Notes: generated from the letters alone by a model not told the origin. Counted from the stretch's first letter, positions 18,931 through 30,151 are shown. The stretch: 64,000 nucleotides of DNA from Shuttleworthella satelles DSM 14600 (GCF_000160115.1 NZ_GG665867.1:230493-294492); one strand, 5' to 3'. Program-made: numbers and translations.

Positions 18931-19001
18931 CCTTCGAACAGTTCGGTGTCGAACAGTTCGGTGTCGAATTATATTGTAGGAATTGCCCCTGTATCTGTCA
19001 A
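18931..19001 (-). promoter_or_regulatory. Promoter and tandem operator of the MarR-exporter operon
   Basis: Minus strand TTGACA (19001-18996), 17-base spacer, TACAAT (18978-18973). Immediately downstream lie two perfect 15-bp direct repeats (18934-18948 and 18949-18963, unit TCGAACAGTTCGGTG on the plus strand) plus the first bases of a third. Each unit holds an inverted CGAAC/GTTCG element. The repeats cover the expected transcription start, a position suited to repression by MarR. Confidence 0.75.
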
Positions 19002-19075
19002 CCTCTTTTCCCTCTAAAAAGGAAGAGCTGTTTCCCCTTAAAAAAACAAAGCTGTCTTTTTTCTTTCAAAAGCAA

Positions 19076-19127
19076 AGCCAGCTAAAAAAAGCGGATCCCC
19101 GCAGGAATCCGCTTTTTTTAGCTGGCT
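19076..19127 (-). terminator. Terminator of the ATP synthase operon
   Basis: A perfect 21-bp stem (19076-19096 with 19107-19127) with a 10-base loop and internal A7/T7 tracts, 26 bases past the atpC stop. The A/T symmetry suggests it works in both directions. Confidence 0.85.
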
Positions 19128-19152
19128 TTTCTATATCAATCCCAATCCATTC

Positions 19153-19572
19153 TCAGTGCATTTCCTTGCCCTTGAACTTGAGCCTGGAGAGGGCCCTGGC
19201 CATAGCCGCCTGGGTCATGTGGTACTCCCTCTGACTCTGCTGCTGCCGCAGGCGCTCCTTGGCCCGCTCCAGAGCTTCCTCCGCTCTTCTGGCATCCAGC
19301 TCCTCCTCCGTCTCACAGGTGTCCACCAGAACCGTGGCCCGGTTGTTGGCGAAGACCATGGACCCATATCCCGCCACGACATCGATCCACTCGCCGTCTC
19401 TGGTGCGTATTCTGAGTTCCCCGGGAGAAATGGCTAAAATGGCCTGGCTGTGATGGGCCAGAAACTCCTGCTGGCCGTCCACGGTCTGCACGACCAGAGC
19501 CTCAGCCTGGTCATGATAAAATTTTTTGTCTGACGCGATCACGCGCAGAAAGAAGGTTGCCTGATCAGCCAT
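19153..19572 (-). CDS. atpC: ATP synthase F1 epsilon subunit
   Basis: 139 residues: an N-terminal beta sandwich (FLRVIASDKKFYHDQAEALVVQT, LAHHSQAILAISPG) and a C-terminal helical pair with EEALERAKERLRQQQSQ. The subunit belongs to the central stalk, couples gamma to the c-ring and can inhibit ATP hydrolysis. An AAGGAG box precedes the ATG. It is the last gene of the operon and is followed by a strong terminator. Confidence 0.95.
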   Translation of the reverse strand: MADQATFFLRVIASDKKFYHDQAEALVVQTVDGQQEFLAHHSQAILAISPGELRIRTRDGEWIDVVAGYGSMVFANNRATVLVDTCETEEELDARRAEEALERAKERLRQQQSQREYHMTQAAMARALSRLKFKGKEMH

Positions 19573-19649
19573 AGATAGACTCCTTATAGGCCTTGTGACG
19601 CCCTGACCGGTTCAGCTCCTCCCCGGTTCCACTTTCTGATACTGTCTTT

Positions 19650-21993
<2,344 letters not shown>

Positions 21994-22026
21994 GGAATTC
22001 CTCTGTACTAATGCAATGCCAGGCGC

Positions 22027-23823
22027 TTAAGCCTGGGCCTTCTCATATAGGGGAGCGAACTCATCGGCAGCCTCTAAGACAGACTGTGTCAGGACATCTG
22101 TCAGGCGGCCGCTCTTATCGATCTCTCCCGCGATTTCCGGATGCTTGTCGGCGAAGAAGTCCAGGAGCTGTCTCTGATACTCCTTGACCTCCTTGACCGG
22201 CACATGAATCATCTTCCCATTCTCAGCGACCAGAAGACTGATCACCTGGTCGCTCATAGACAGCGGTGATCCCTGCGGCTGCTTGAGCAATTCCATGAGA
22301 ACCGCCCCCTGCGCCAGCTGATTCTTCGTCGCCTCATCCAAATCGGAGGAGAACTGGGTGAAGACCTGCATCTCCCGATACTGGGCCAAATCAATACGCA
22401 GGGACCCGGTGGCCTTTTTCATTGCCTTGGTCTGCGCTGCGCCTCCCACACGGGATACGGACAGGCCGACATTGACGGCGGGACGCTGTCCCTCGAAGAA
22501 GAGATCCTGCTCCAGGAAAATCTGACCGTCCGTAATGGAGATTACATTGGTCGGAATATAAGCGGATACATCTCCGTCCTGGGTCTCAATGATGGGCAGG
22601 GCGGTAATGGATCCTCCTCCCAGTTCCTCAGAGAGACGGGCGCAGCGCTCCAAAAGCCTTGAATGCAGGTAGAAGACATCTCCGGGATAGGCTTCCCGTC
22701 CGGGCGACCGTCCGAGAAGAAGGGACAGGGCCCGATAGGCAACCGCGTGCTTGGACAGATCATCGTAGACGATCAGCACGTCCTTGCCCTTGTGCATGAA
22801 GTACTCAGCCAGAGCTGTTGCGGCATAGGGTGCGATATACTGCAGGGGCGCCGGGTCAGAAGCCGTCGAGGCGACGACGACGGAGTAGTCCATGGCGTCA
22901 TGCGCCTGTAAGGTGTTGACAATCCCCGCAATCGTAGATGACTTCTGTCCGATCGCCACATAGATACAGATGCAGTTCTTGCCCTTCTGATTGAGAATGG
23001 CATCCGTCGCAATGGCTGTCTTACCGGTCTGCCGATCTCCGATGATCAGCTCACGCTGACCGCGGCCGATCGGGAACATAGAGTCTATGGCAAGAATACC
23101 GGTCTGCAGGGGAACATTGACCGGCTGACGGTCAATGATACCGGGGGCTTCGTTCTCAATCGGGCGGTAGTCCGACGCTTTGATCGCAACTCCTCCGTCA
23201 ATGGGATTGCCAAGCGCGTCGACGACGCGGCCCAGGTATGCGTCAGATACAGGTATCCCGGCCCGCTTACCGGTCCCGGTCACATGACTTCCCTCGCCGA
23301 TTGTCCCCTCCTGGTCGAAGAGAATGGCGCCCACGCTATCGGACTTGATGTCCTGGATCATACCCTTGACGCCATTGTCAAAGAGAACAATCTCCCCGTA
23401 CTGGACGTGGTCAAAGCCGCTGATGGTGACAATCCCGTCTCCCACAGTCTCAACCGTTCCCACTTCAGAGGCCTTGGCCGCCAGATGGAAGGCCTCCACG
23501 GCCTCCTGCATGATCGATACGATCTTGCCCTGATCCGCGCCCCGCGAGGCTCTCTGACGGGCTTCATCGATCTGGTCTTCAAACTGGCGCTCCCTGCCCC
23601 GGGTGGACCAGTCAAACTCATCGGAGCCCACAGCCAGAATGAAACCTCCGCCGACCGAGGGGTCCGTCTCAACAGTCAGATCCACATCCGCTGCACTGGC
23701 GGTATGATAACGCTTTGATAAAAACTCCTTGAACTGAGCAACCTGCCTCTCGGAAGGCGGCGTCACACACCGCAGCCTGGCCTGAAGCATTGTGCTCACA
23801 TCCCTTGTATTGGTCTCGCTCAT
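22027..23823 (-). CDS. atpA: ATP synthase alpha subunit with fused delta-like N-terminal domain
   Basis: 598 residues against the usual 500-510. Residues from about 102 are a normal alpha: VGTVETVGDGIVTISG, Walker A GDRQTGKT (262-269) and the signature SVSRVGGAAQ. Residues about 12-90 read like the C-terminal domain of the F1 delta subunit (AtpH): TPPSERQVAQFKEFLSKRY, then DLTVETDPSVGGGFILAVG and DWSTRGR, matching the delta pattern of sheet plus GG and S-x-RGR. No separate delta gene lies between atpF and atpA, where it normally sits; the two genes abut (TAA then ATG). A GTGGAG box precedes the start. The join is one open frame with no sign of an assembly error. Confidence 0.93.
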   Translation of the reverse strand: MSETNTRDVSTMLQARLRCVTPPSERQVAQFKEFLSKRYHTASAADVDLTVETDPSVGGGFILAVGSDEFDWSTRGRERQFEDQIDEARQRASRGADQGKIVSIMQEAVEAFHLAAKASEVGTVETVGDGIVTISGFDHVQYGEIVLFDNGVKGMIQDIKSDSVGAILFDQEGTIGEGSHVTGTGKRAGIPVSDAYLGRVVDALGNPIDGGVAIKASDYRPIENEAPGIIDRQPVNVPLQTGILAIDSMFPIGRGQRELIIGDRQTGKTAIATDAILNQKGKNCICIYVAIGQKSSTIAGIVNTLQAHDAMDYSVVVASTASDPAPLQYIAPYAATALAEYFMHKGKDVLIVYDDLSKHAVAYRALSLLLGRSPGREAYPGDVFYLHSRLLERCARLSEELGGGSITALPIIETQDGDVSAYIPTNVISITDGQIFLEQDLFFEGQRPAVNVGLSVSRVGGAAQTKAMKKATGSLRIDLAQYREMQVFTQFSSDLDEATKNQLAQGAVLMELLKQPQGSPLSMSDQVISLLVAENGKMIHVPVKEVKEYQRQLLDFFADKHPEIAGEIDKSGRLTDVLTQSVLEAADEFAPLYEKAQA

Positions 23824-24291
23824 TTATTTCTCCACTTCCTTCAGGAAGGCGTCATACATCTGCTCATCGGTCTGAGAATCCACCAGCTTGGCCGCAGCGT
23901 TCTTGACCAGATCGGTGATCTTCTCCTCCGCCTCACGGCGCTCGATCTCCGCCGCGGCTCTGGCCTTCTTCTGCGCCTCTTCAATCATCTGATCAGAGCG
24001 ATCGCTGGCTTCGCCCAGGATGCGGTCATACTCGGCATTGGCCTTCTTGATCGCCTCCATGCGGATATTGGCCGCCTCCGCCTGCGCTGACTGCTGCTGG
24101 GCCTCGTACTTCTCATGCAGGGCCTGCGCGTCCGCCTTGACGCTGGCCGCGTCGTCATAGGACTTTTTGATCTGTCCCTCGCGCCTGGCAATAACGTCGC
24201 GCACCCGTCCGAAGAGGAATTTCTTCAGAATAAAATAGAGGATGATCAGGTCAATGATGACCCACAGAATTGTCAAATCAATGTGTAACAT
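23824..24291 (-). CDS. atpF: ATP synthase F0 b subunit
   Basis: 155 residues: one membrane helix (LTILWVIIDLIILYFILKKF, about 6-25) and a long charged coiled coil to the end (RREGQIKKSYDDAASVKADA, KKARAAAEIERREAEEK). It forms the peripheral stalk that normally binds delta. It has no fused delta domain, unlike the b-delta fusion of mycobacteria, so the stalk contact must go through the delta-like domain on alpha or through a delta encoded elsewhere. Confidence 0.95.
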   Translation of the reverse strand: MLHIDLTILWVIIDLIILYFILKKFLFGRVRDVIARREGQIKKSYDDAASVKADAQALHEKYEAQQQSAQAEAANIRMEAIKKANAEYDRILGEASDRSDQMIEEAQKKARAAAEIERREAEEKITDLVKNAAAKLVDSQTDEQMYDAFLKEVEK

Positions 24292-24357
24292 TGCTTCTCC
24301 TAACTTGCTGCTTCCACATCCGCGGTTCCCGCCCCGCGGGCGCCGTCTCTGCGCGGA

Positions 24358-24579
24358 TCAGCCCAGCATGAAAATGATCAGGATGCCCAACACAAATCCG
24401 TAGATCGCGGTCGCCTCGGAAAGCGCTGCGCCCAGGATCAGATTTGACTGAATCTTCTTGTCCGCCTCAGGCTGTCTTGCGATTGCGTCCGCTGCGTGAC
24501 CGGTTGCGATACCGATACCGAGACCGGCTCCGATGCATGCGATGGCTGCAATACCTGCTCCGATTGCTGTAACACTCAT
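24358..24579 (-). CDS. atpE: ATP synthase F0 c subunit
   Basis: 73 residues, two membrane helices with the polar loop ARQPEADKK. The ion-carrying Glu is in ALSEATAIYG. Compared with sodium-binding rings such as Ilyobacter, the helix-1 Gln is Ile here (GIGIATGHA) and the Ser after Glu is Ala. Proton coupling is therefore more likely than sodium, as inference. Confidence 0.96.
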   Translation of the reverse strand: MSVTAIGAGIAAIACIGAGLGIGIATGHAADAIARQPEADKKIQSNLILGAALSEATAIYGFVLGILIIFMLG

Positions 24580-24703
24580 GATTTTTTCCTCCTGAAAGCC
24601 AGAATATTGATTTTGGAACGAATTCCACGTTTAAATGCCCCCTGGGGCTCTATAATATCGGCATCCGCCGCTATTATCTTCACTTGGCAGGACGCCTGTC
24701 CCG

Positions 24704-25384
24704 CTAATCCTCAACCGCCTCCGCAATAAAGAGGGAGGTCAGGAAAACAAATACATAGGCCTGAATAAAGCCATCGAAAATATCAAAGTACGCGCTGAAG
24801 ACCAGGGGCAGGCCCACAGGCACAATGTACTCAATGATCTCCATGATGACGTAAGAGCCCAGGACATTGCCGAACAGTCGCATGCACAGAGAGAGAGGCC
24901 GGATAAAGACCTCCAGTATATTGATGGGCGTGATGATGGCGATGGGTTTGGCAAAGGCCTTGAGCCAGCCGCCTACTCCCTTCTTCCGAATGCCGGCCGC
25001 TTCAATCAGAACAATGGACATGGCCGCAAGCGCAATCGTAACGCTTAAATCCTTGGTGGGCGGCTTAAGCCCCAGCAGTCCGATGATATTGGAGAGACCG
25101 ATATAGAGAAGAATGGTCTCCAGATAGGTAGAGTATTCCGCTGCTCCCTCGCCCAGCATCCCCTTGACGAAATTGTCCAGCCAGGTCACCGCGCTCTCGA
25201 CGAAGAGCTGCTTTTTGGACGGATGCTCCACGGACATGTGACTGGTCAGCCACAGGGACAGAACGATCAGAATAGCCATAACCACCCATGTGATCAGGAG
25301 CGATTCATAGATATCAATCCCCCCGAAGATCGGGATGGTAAACGCCTTTTGTACCTGTAATTTCTCAACTAACTCCTGGGCCAT
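24704..25384 (-). CDS. atpB: ATP synthase F0 a subunit
   Basis: 226 residues with about six membrane helices. The essential Arg lies in RPLSLCMRLFGNVLGSYVIM, facing the c-ring Glu, and forms the ion half-channels. Start 25384 (MAQELVEKLQVQ) has an AAGGGAG box. It is the first gene of the operon; no atpI gene precedes it. Confidence 0.94.
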   Translation of the reverse strand: MAQELVEKLQVQKAFTIPIFGGIDIYESLLITWVVMAILIVLSLWLTSHMSVEHPSKKQLFVESAVTWLDNFVKGMLGEGAAEYSTYLETILLYIGLSNIIGLLGLKPPTKDLSVTIALAAMSIVLIEAAGIRKKGVGGWLKAFAKPIAIITPINILEVFIRPLSLCMRLFGNVLGSYVIMEIIEYIVPVGLPLVFSAYFDIFDGFIQAYVFVFLTSLFIAEAVED

Positions 25385-25879
25385 TGCAGACTCCCTTACC
25401 AAACTCACGCAGCAGAGCTTCCGGGAAATCCCATTCCCAATGCCGCGATCCTCCTCGCGAAAAATCACAAAAATCAATTGTCATTTTAGCACTTTCACTC
25501 CTCTTTCGCTAAGACATCCAGCAGAATTTGTCTGGCACTGCAAAATCGGCCAGCCCCCTTGGGGTGAGTACCGAAATTCCTCTACCATTCTGCATGGTAT
25601 TGAACTCTGCCTCTGCCGGTTGCCATGAAATGAGGTCTTTCTTCTATTCACAACAGAATATCTGCAAAGCACGTCTGTGATTGCTTGTTATGCGCTTATT
25701 ATAGTAGCTCAACTTTGGAATGATTTACCAATATTGCTCTGCTTTTCAGTCATTTCTTTGTCTGATTTTCTCTGTCTCTCCCGCTTTTTTATAAGTACCT
25801 ACGGCTCGCAGCATAAAGCTTTTCTGCCGGACAATCGGATCCCGCAGCCTATATCTGCAGCATTTCATTTTGCCGGCCA
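25385..25879. other. 495-base gap upstream of the ATP synthase operon
   Basis: No convincing gene. On the minus strand a perfect TATAAT (25703-25698) is the best candidate -10 for the atp operon, about 310 bases before atpB, but the matching -35 (AAATCA at 17 bases) is poor. A short GC-rich stem (CCCCC/GGGGT, about 25552-25564) lies in the leader. Confidence 0.45.
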
Positions 25880-26599
25880 TTAGCTCCTCAGGATCTCTGC
25901 CTCCAACGCCCCTGCGTCAGAGACAATGGGACCTGCCCCTCTCTCCTCCAGAAAAGAATGGCTGCGAAATCCCCAGTCAACACTGATACAGTCCATTCCT
26001 CCATTGGCTGCCGTCTGCATATCCACCTCGGAATCACCGATATAGACCGCCTCCTCGGGGACAACGTTCAGCCGCTTCAGGACGAGATCGGTCATATCCC
26101 GGGCCGGTTTTCTCGGGATGCCATCCTGCTCGCCGATACAGGTATCAAAAAGGCCGGCGAAGACCTCCTCGGCCAGAATTCTGACCGCTTCATCAGGCTT
26201 GTTGGATACCACAGCCGTGGGAATCTTCTTCGCGCGAAGGGTCTTCAGAAGATCCAGAATTCCGGGGTAGGGGCCGGTCTTGTCGTTGGCGTGCTCGGCA
26301 TAGAAGGGCTTATAAATCGTCGCGATCTCCTCCACTTCCTGATCAGATACTCCCTCAACACTCTCAAAGCCCGGGGTTCCTATCCTGACCAGATCCTCCT
26401 CCGGCATACCCTTCTCATAGGCTAAAGCCCTCTGAATGGCCACATTAACACCGGAGCCAAAGAACTGCCGAACCATATTGCCCTGATAATCGTGGCGATG
26501 GCCGCTCTGCTCCAGAGCCCAGTTGAGGGCAGTCACCAGGTCATCCAGCGTGTTTAGTACAGTTCCGTCCATATCAAAGATTGCCGCCTTGTACTTCAT
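25880..26599 (-). CDS. HAD-family phosphatase (phosphoglycolate phosphatase-like)
   Basis: 239 residues. HAD motifs I-IV are intact: FDMDGTVLNT, VVSNKPDEA, the Lys in PRKPARDM, and IGDSEVDMQ. The helical cap between motifs I and II places it in the Gph/PGP subgroup, which dephosphorylates 2-phosphoglycolate or similar small phosphates in the cytosol. An AAAGGAG box precedes the ATG. Genes on both sides run the same way with short gaps. Specificity is uncertain. Confidence 0.88.
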   Translation of the reverse strand: MKYKAAIFDMDGTVLNTLDDLVTALNWALEQSGHRHDYQGNMVRQFFGSGVNVAIQRALAYEKGMPEEDLVRIGTPGFESVEGVSDQEVEEIATIYKPFYAEHANDKTGPYPGILDLLKTLRAKKIPTAVVSNKPDEAVRILAEEVFAGLFDTCIGEQDGIPRKPARDMTDLVLKRLNVVPEEAVYIGDSEVDMQTAANGGMDCISVDWGFRSHSFLEERGAGPIVSDAGALEAEILRS

Positions 26600-26689
26600 A
26601 TTTGCTCCTTTAACTTCCTTACAGTGCCGTTTTTTCTACAATTTCAGGGTGGCCATATTTGACCAGAGTGGCACAAGGCTCCTCCATTT

Positions 26690-27712
26690 TTACTGCGTCT
26701 TGTCTGTCCCGAACGCGTAATGAAAGTACCCGCCAATATGATTTTGATCCAGGCCCTCTCCGATCACGATCAGAACCTCCTGTCCCTGCGCGCTGTCACT
26801 CAGCTCGATTCCATCCGCAGTGGCATTGACCTTAAGCCAGCCGGCCTGACCGGCTCGCTTGACCTCTTCCTCGGCATGATTTGTTTCCCCACGCCCTCTG
26901 CCATCCGCGCGCAAATTCAAATAGCCCTTCACCCGGATCACATGGCCACAAGCGGGATCCGCGAAGATCTGCCGCAGGTCCTCCGCCAGTTCCTCTCTTG
27001 TCGCCTCTACATTCATATAGAAGAGCTGGTCATACTGGTCTTCCCGGCTGACAGGCAGCTTGAGGTGGTCCGCTCTCTGATAACCTGCCCGACAGATCCC
27101 CTCCAGATCAGCGTCTGTAAGCTGATCCCACGGTTTGGTCTCTATCTCGCCCAGCGTCAGCCGCCGGTCACAGTGAAAATGCTCTAAGGCACGGTTTATA
27201 TGGTCCACTGTCCGGGAAAAAGATTTCTCATCCACCTCCTGGCTCTTGGATAACACCACCTTTCCGGCATTGGCCAGCTGCGATACCAGAAGATAGTCGG
27301 TCTCCTCATCCGTGTTCTCCGGCAGATGAGCATCCAGGATAGAAATAACGCTTCCTATCTGATACCAGCGATTGAGCGGCTCCTCCTGGAGGGTGTCGAA
27401 GAACTCATCCACGTCATAAATACCCGACGGCTCCACAAGAACCCGGTCATAGCCCAGCATACCGAGCGTGATGAGTTTGGTCTTAAAGCGTCTCTGATGG
27501 GTCTCATAGTCCTTATCTCCCAGAACCATTTCCACATCACAGGACTCTCCCTCCAGATCGGATAAGAGCATGCGATCCACATTGATGGCTCCAAAGTCAT
27601 TCTCCAGGATCGCGATATTCATTCCCCGATTTATCAGATACCTGGCGTAATGCCGCAGAAAGGTCGTCTTTCCGGAGCCTAAGAACCCGGTAATCAAATC
27701 AATTTTCGTCAT
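26690..27712 (-). CDS. COG0523/CobW-family G3E GTPase lacking the CxCC motif
   Basis: 340 residues from MTKIDLITGFLGSGKTTFLR, whose GSGKTT is Walker A. FGAINVDR and LVEPSGIYD are the G3E switch motifs, but the guanine-specificity NKxD reads LSKSQEVD here. COG0523 proteins move or insert metals (Zn, Ni, Co) and carry GCxCC after the first switch; the equivalent stretch is ESCDVEMVLGD, with a single Cys. The C-terminal domain (VIRVKGYLNL, HYAFG) is recognisable. An AAAAGGAG box precedes the ATG. It sits just downstream of gshA, so a thiol or metal connection is possible but unproven. Confidence 0.82.
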   Translation of the reverse strand: MTKIDLITGFLGSGKTTFLRHYARYLINRGMNIAILENDFGAINVDRMLLSDLEGESCDVEMVLGDKDYETHQRRFKTKLITLGMLGYDRVLVEPSGIYDVDEFFDTLQEEPLNRWYQIGSVISILDAHLPENTDEETDYLLVSQLANAGKVVLSKSQEVDEKSFSRTVDHINRALEHFHCDRRLTLGEIETKPWDQLTDADLEGICRAGYQRADHLKLPVSREDQYDQLFYMNVEATREELAEDLRQIFADPACGHVIRVKGYLNLRADGRGRGETNHAEEEVKRAGQAGWLKVNATADGIELSDSAQGQEVLIVIGEGLDQNHIGGYFHYAFGTDKTQ

Positions 27713-27803
27713 TGAATCTCCTTTTCTCCGGTTATTTTCGGACACAGCCGCATCCTTTTATCTCAGATTTTATCTGTCTCTTACGCTTCTTTCCTGCCTT
27801 CTG

Positions 27804-29060
27804 TTACTTTCTGCCCTTCTGTCTCAGATCTCCTTCGCTTATCCCCGCCAGTTCGCGCGCCCGGGCCAGTCCTCCGCCGATATAGTCCTCTCCATAGCGA
27901 TCCAGAATCTGACTGGCATAACACCTGTCGGGATCTTTAATCTTATCGATCTGCCGGCTGATCGCCTCATGAGCTCCCAGCACATTCTCCATATCCGCAA
28001 GGATTTCCAGCGCCAGCTCAGGCAGAGGGTGCATCTGCCCGTCCGTCCAGAAGAGGGACACCTTTTCCAGGGGATAGGATGCCGCCTGCTTCATATTCCG
28101 CATGGCCCGCCTCTGACGCATGACAGACAGATCCATCTTGGGCCTGGCAGTCAGATAGAGCAGGAGCAAAGTCAAAAACTCCAGATCCGAGGGGTCAATC
28201 CCCTCATCCCGCAGGGGATTGATATCCAGCATGCGCAGCTCGATATGGTTCACGCCTTCCCGGAGCTTATCCAGGGCATTGGTGCCCTTTGGCTTCAGGC
28301 GGACCGGATAGTAGAGCTCCGCCGCGGAATAGAGTTTGCCGGTCTCCACATAGTAGTTCATGGAGTCCAGATAATTCGGGATTGCGTCGAAGTCCAGGAC
28401 GGGTTCAAACTCATTCCAGTAGCCCCTGTCCGAGCAGCGGTAGGAGGAATATATGCCGGCCAGAATCTCCCCCGGCTTTCCACCTTCGAAGGAAGCATCC
28501 ATCAGGGGGGAGGCCGCCGTCAGGGCGACAATCAGCCAGGAATAAGCCAGCAGCTTCTCCGCCAGGTTCAGGTAGATCTGATCCGCAGAGACGCCCTCTT
28601 CCCTCAGGCAGTCCAGGAAAGCCTGTGGATAGGAGAAGTTGAAGTGGATGCCGCACAGAGACTGCTTCTTTCTGCCGTACTTGCCCGCCAGATAGTTGCG
28701 ATAGACGGTTTTCTCCGCTTTCTCTCCCACGAACTGCGCGATTCGGATATCCTTCTCTGAGCGCAGGCAGGGAGGGTTGGAGAAGGGCCAGAGCAGCTCC
28801 GGTGTGTTTTGCCCCGCCAGAAAGCGGGCTACCTCCCGCCGCTTGTCCCCTAGCGCCTTGACCAGCTCCCGGGGATTATGGTGTACCCCGGTAATGATCT
28901 CCAGCTGGCTCTCGCAAAAATCCCGGTCCAGAACCGGATCATCCCCAAAGGGATGATCCGTCTGTGCCAGGAATCCCTCCGGAGTCACCCGCTGATTTTC
29001 TTCTTCCAGACCAAATCCTCCCTGGGTGAAGGTCGGTTTGATCCATTGTCTGATGTTCAT
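27804..29060 (-). CDS. gshA: Glutamate-cysteine ligase
   Basis: 418 residues resembling the GshA/GshF N-terminal ligase: FGLEEENQRVTPEG at the start, CGIHFNFSYPQAF, and the closing HIELRMLDINPLRDEGI. It joins Glu and Cys with ATP to gamma-glutamylcysteine, the first step to glutathione. No ATP-grasp glutathione synthetase domain or gene follows, so the cell may keep gamma-glutamylcysteine itself as thiol or have gshB elsewhere. A GGGAG box lies 9 bases before the ATG. The gene precedes the COG0523 GTPase by 91 bases. Confidence 0.9.
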   Translation of the reverse strand: MNIRQWIKPTFTQGGFGLEEENQRVTPEGFLAQTDHPFGDDPVLDRDFCESQLEIITGVHHNPRELVKALGDKRREVARFLAGQNTPELLWPFSNPPCLRSEKDIRIAQFVGEKAEKTVYRNYLAGKYGRKKQSLCGIHFNFSYPQAFLDCLREEGVSADQIYLNLAEKLLAYSWLIVALTAASPLMDASFEGGKPGEILAGIYSSYRCSDRGYWNEFEPVLDFDAIPNYLDSMNYYVETGKLYSAAELYYPVRLKPKGTNALDKLREGVNHIELRMLDINPLRDEGIDPSDLEFLTLLLLYLTARPKMDLSVMRQRRAMRNMKQAASYPLEKVSLFWTDGQMHPLPELALEILADMENVLGAHEAISRQIDKIKDPDRCYASQILDRYGEDYIGGGLARARELAGISEGDLRQKGRK

Positions 29061-29110
29061 TTTGGATGCTCCCTGGGTGTTTCATTGTTTCAAATTGACT
29101 TCCTTGCAGT

Positions 29111-30151
29111 TTACTCCCCTGTATGACTGCCGTCAATCGGCCTTGCCTGCGTCAAGCCCTCCTCCCAGGAGAAGATCTGCTTGTCCTCCACGTAGGCCAG
29201 CAATTTCTCCCGCAGGAAGCTCTCCATCTCTTCCAGGAGAGGGGCCGGATAGTGACAGTAGCCTCCCTCTGTCACAAAGGGAAACTGCACACTGGCGGCA
29301 AGGGGCTGATTGCGGCGCAATCGCTTTAAGTAATCCGCGGAGACGCGAAAGCTCCCTATGCTGACGTCCATGATCTGTCCGGGAGACAGGTCTGTAAAAA
29401 TCCGGTCCACCAGGTCTGCGTAGGCCTTTTTCCAGCCGGGCTGAAAGATCATGGGGTCCAGGGCCAGCCGGACAGTCGCGCCGGCCTCGACAGCAGCCCG
29501 GACGCTCTTGAGCCGGGCAGTCAGGCTGGCAGCCCCCATCTCCATCTGTCTGATATAGGTCTCCGGGGACAGGGTCCAGGCGAAGATCAGATCCTTTCGC
29601 CCCCGGTAGTGATCCCAGCCCGAGAGCAGAGCCGCCTTGGTCCGAACCTCAAGGCTTAAGCCCGGCCGATCAGCCGCGAAATCGGCCCAGGCAGAGACAT
29701 ACCCTGTCACCGCCTCCAGCGCCAGCAGATCCGTGTCGTAGGAGACGCAGAGGTAGACCGGATGCTCTGTCAAAAGCCGGTCCACCTCCTCCATAATCTC
29801 CTCCAGATTGACGAAGATAACGATATTCCCGGAGGGGTACATTCCCTTGAGATAACAGTACTCACAGTTGAAGGGGCAGTTCATGACGGAAGACGCGTAA
29901 TAAAAATGACTCCTTCCGAAGCTCTGGCAGACCGGCGCCCCCGGGTATACCGCCTCCCCCTGGCGGACAGCCAGAATCAGACTCCGGTGATTGATCTGCA
30001 GACCAACATCCTGCCGCCTGCGATTGAAGACATCCTTATAGTGGTCAATCAGGATCTGTTCGGCCCCGGGAAAATGCCTCAGGATCTGTCCGGTTCTCGG
30101 CCAGTCCAGAGCCCTTTTTTCGATGTAAATATGGCGAAACTGCTCACTCAT
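29111..30151 (-). CDS. splB: Spore photoproduct lyase-like radical SAM protein
   Basis: 346 residues. The radical SAM cluster motif CPFNCEYC gives C92, C96 and C99 with the C-x3-C-x2-C spacing. The candidate hydrogen-donor Cys is present in YLCVSYDTD (C135). The family splits the thymine spore photoproduct formed by UV in spore DNA, using SAM. The sequence matches the clostridial SplB branch, so a spore-forming ancestry is likely; whether the host sporulates cannot be seen here. The start lies 8 bases inside the upstream gene, so the two are co-translated. Confidence 0.82.
   Translation of the reverse strand: MSEQFRHIYIEKRALDWPRTGQILRHFPGAEQILIDHYKDVFNRRRQDVGLQINHRSLILAVRQGEAVYPGAPVCQSFGRSHFYYASSVMNCPFNCEYCYLKGMYPSGNIVIFVNLEEIMEEVDRLLTEHPVYLCVSYDTDLLALEAVTGYVSAWADFAADRPGLSLEVRTKAALLSGWDHYRGRKDLIFAWTLSPETYIRQMEMGAASLTARLKSVRAAVEAGATVRLALDPMIFQPGWKKAYADLVDRIFTDLSPGQIMDVSIGSFRVSADYLKRLRRNQPLAASVQFPFVTEGGYCHYPAPLLEEMESFLREKLLAYVEDKQIFSWEEGLTQARPIDGSHTGE

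Noticed and set aside
25481..25672. 63-codon minus-strand frame upstream of atpB as an atpI-like gene
   Set aside because: It has no hydrophobic segments and many basic residues, unlike AtpI, and no ribosome site; treated as noncoding leader.
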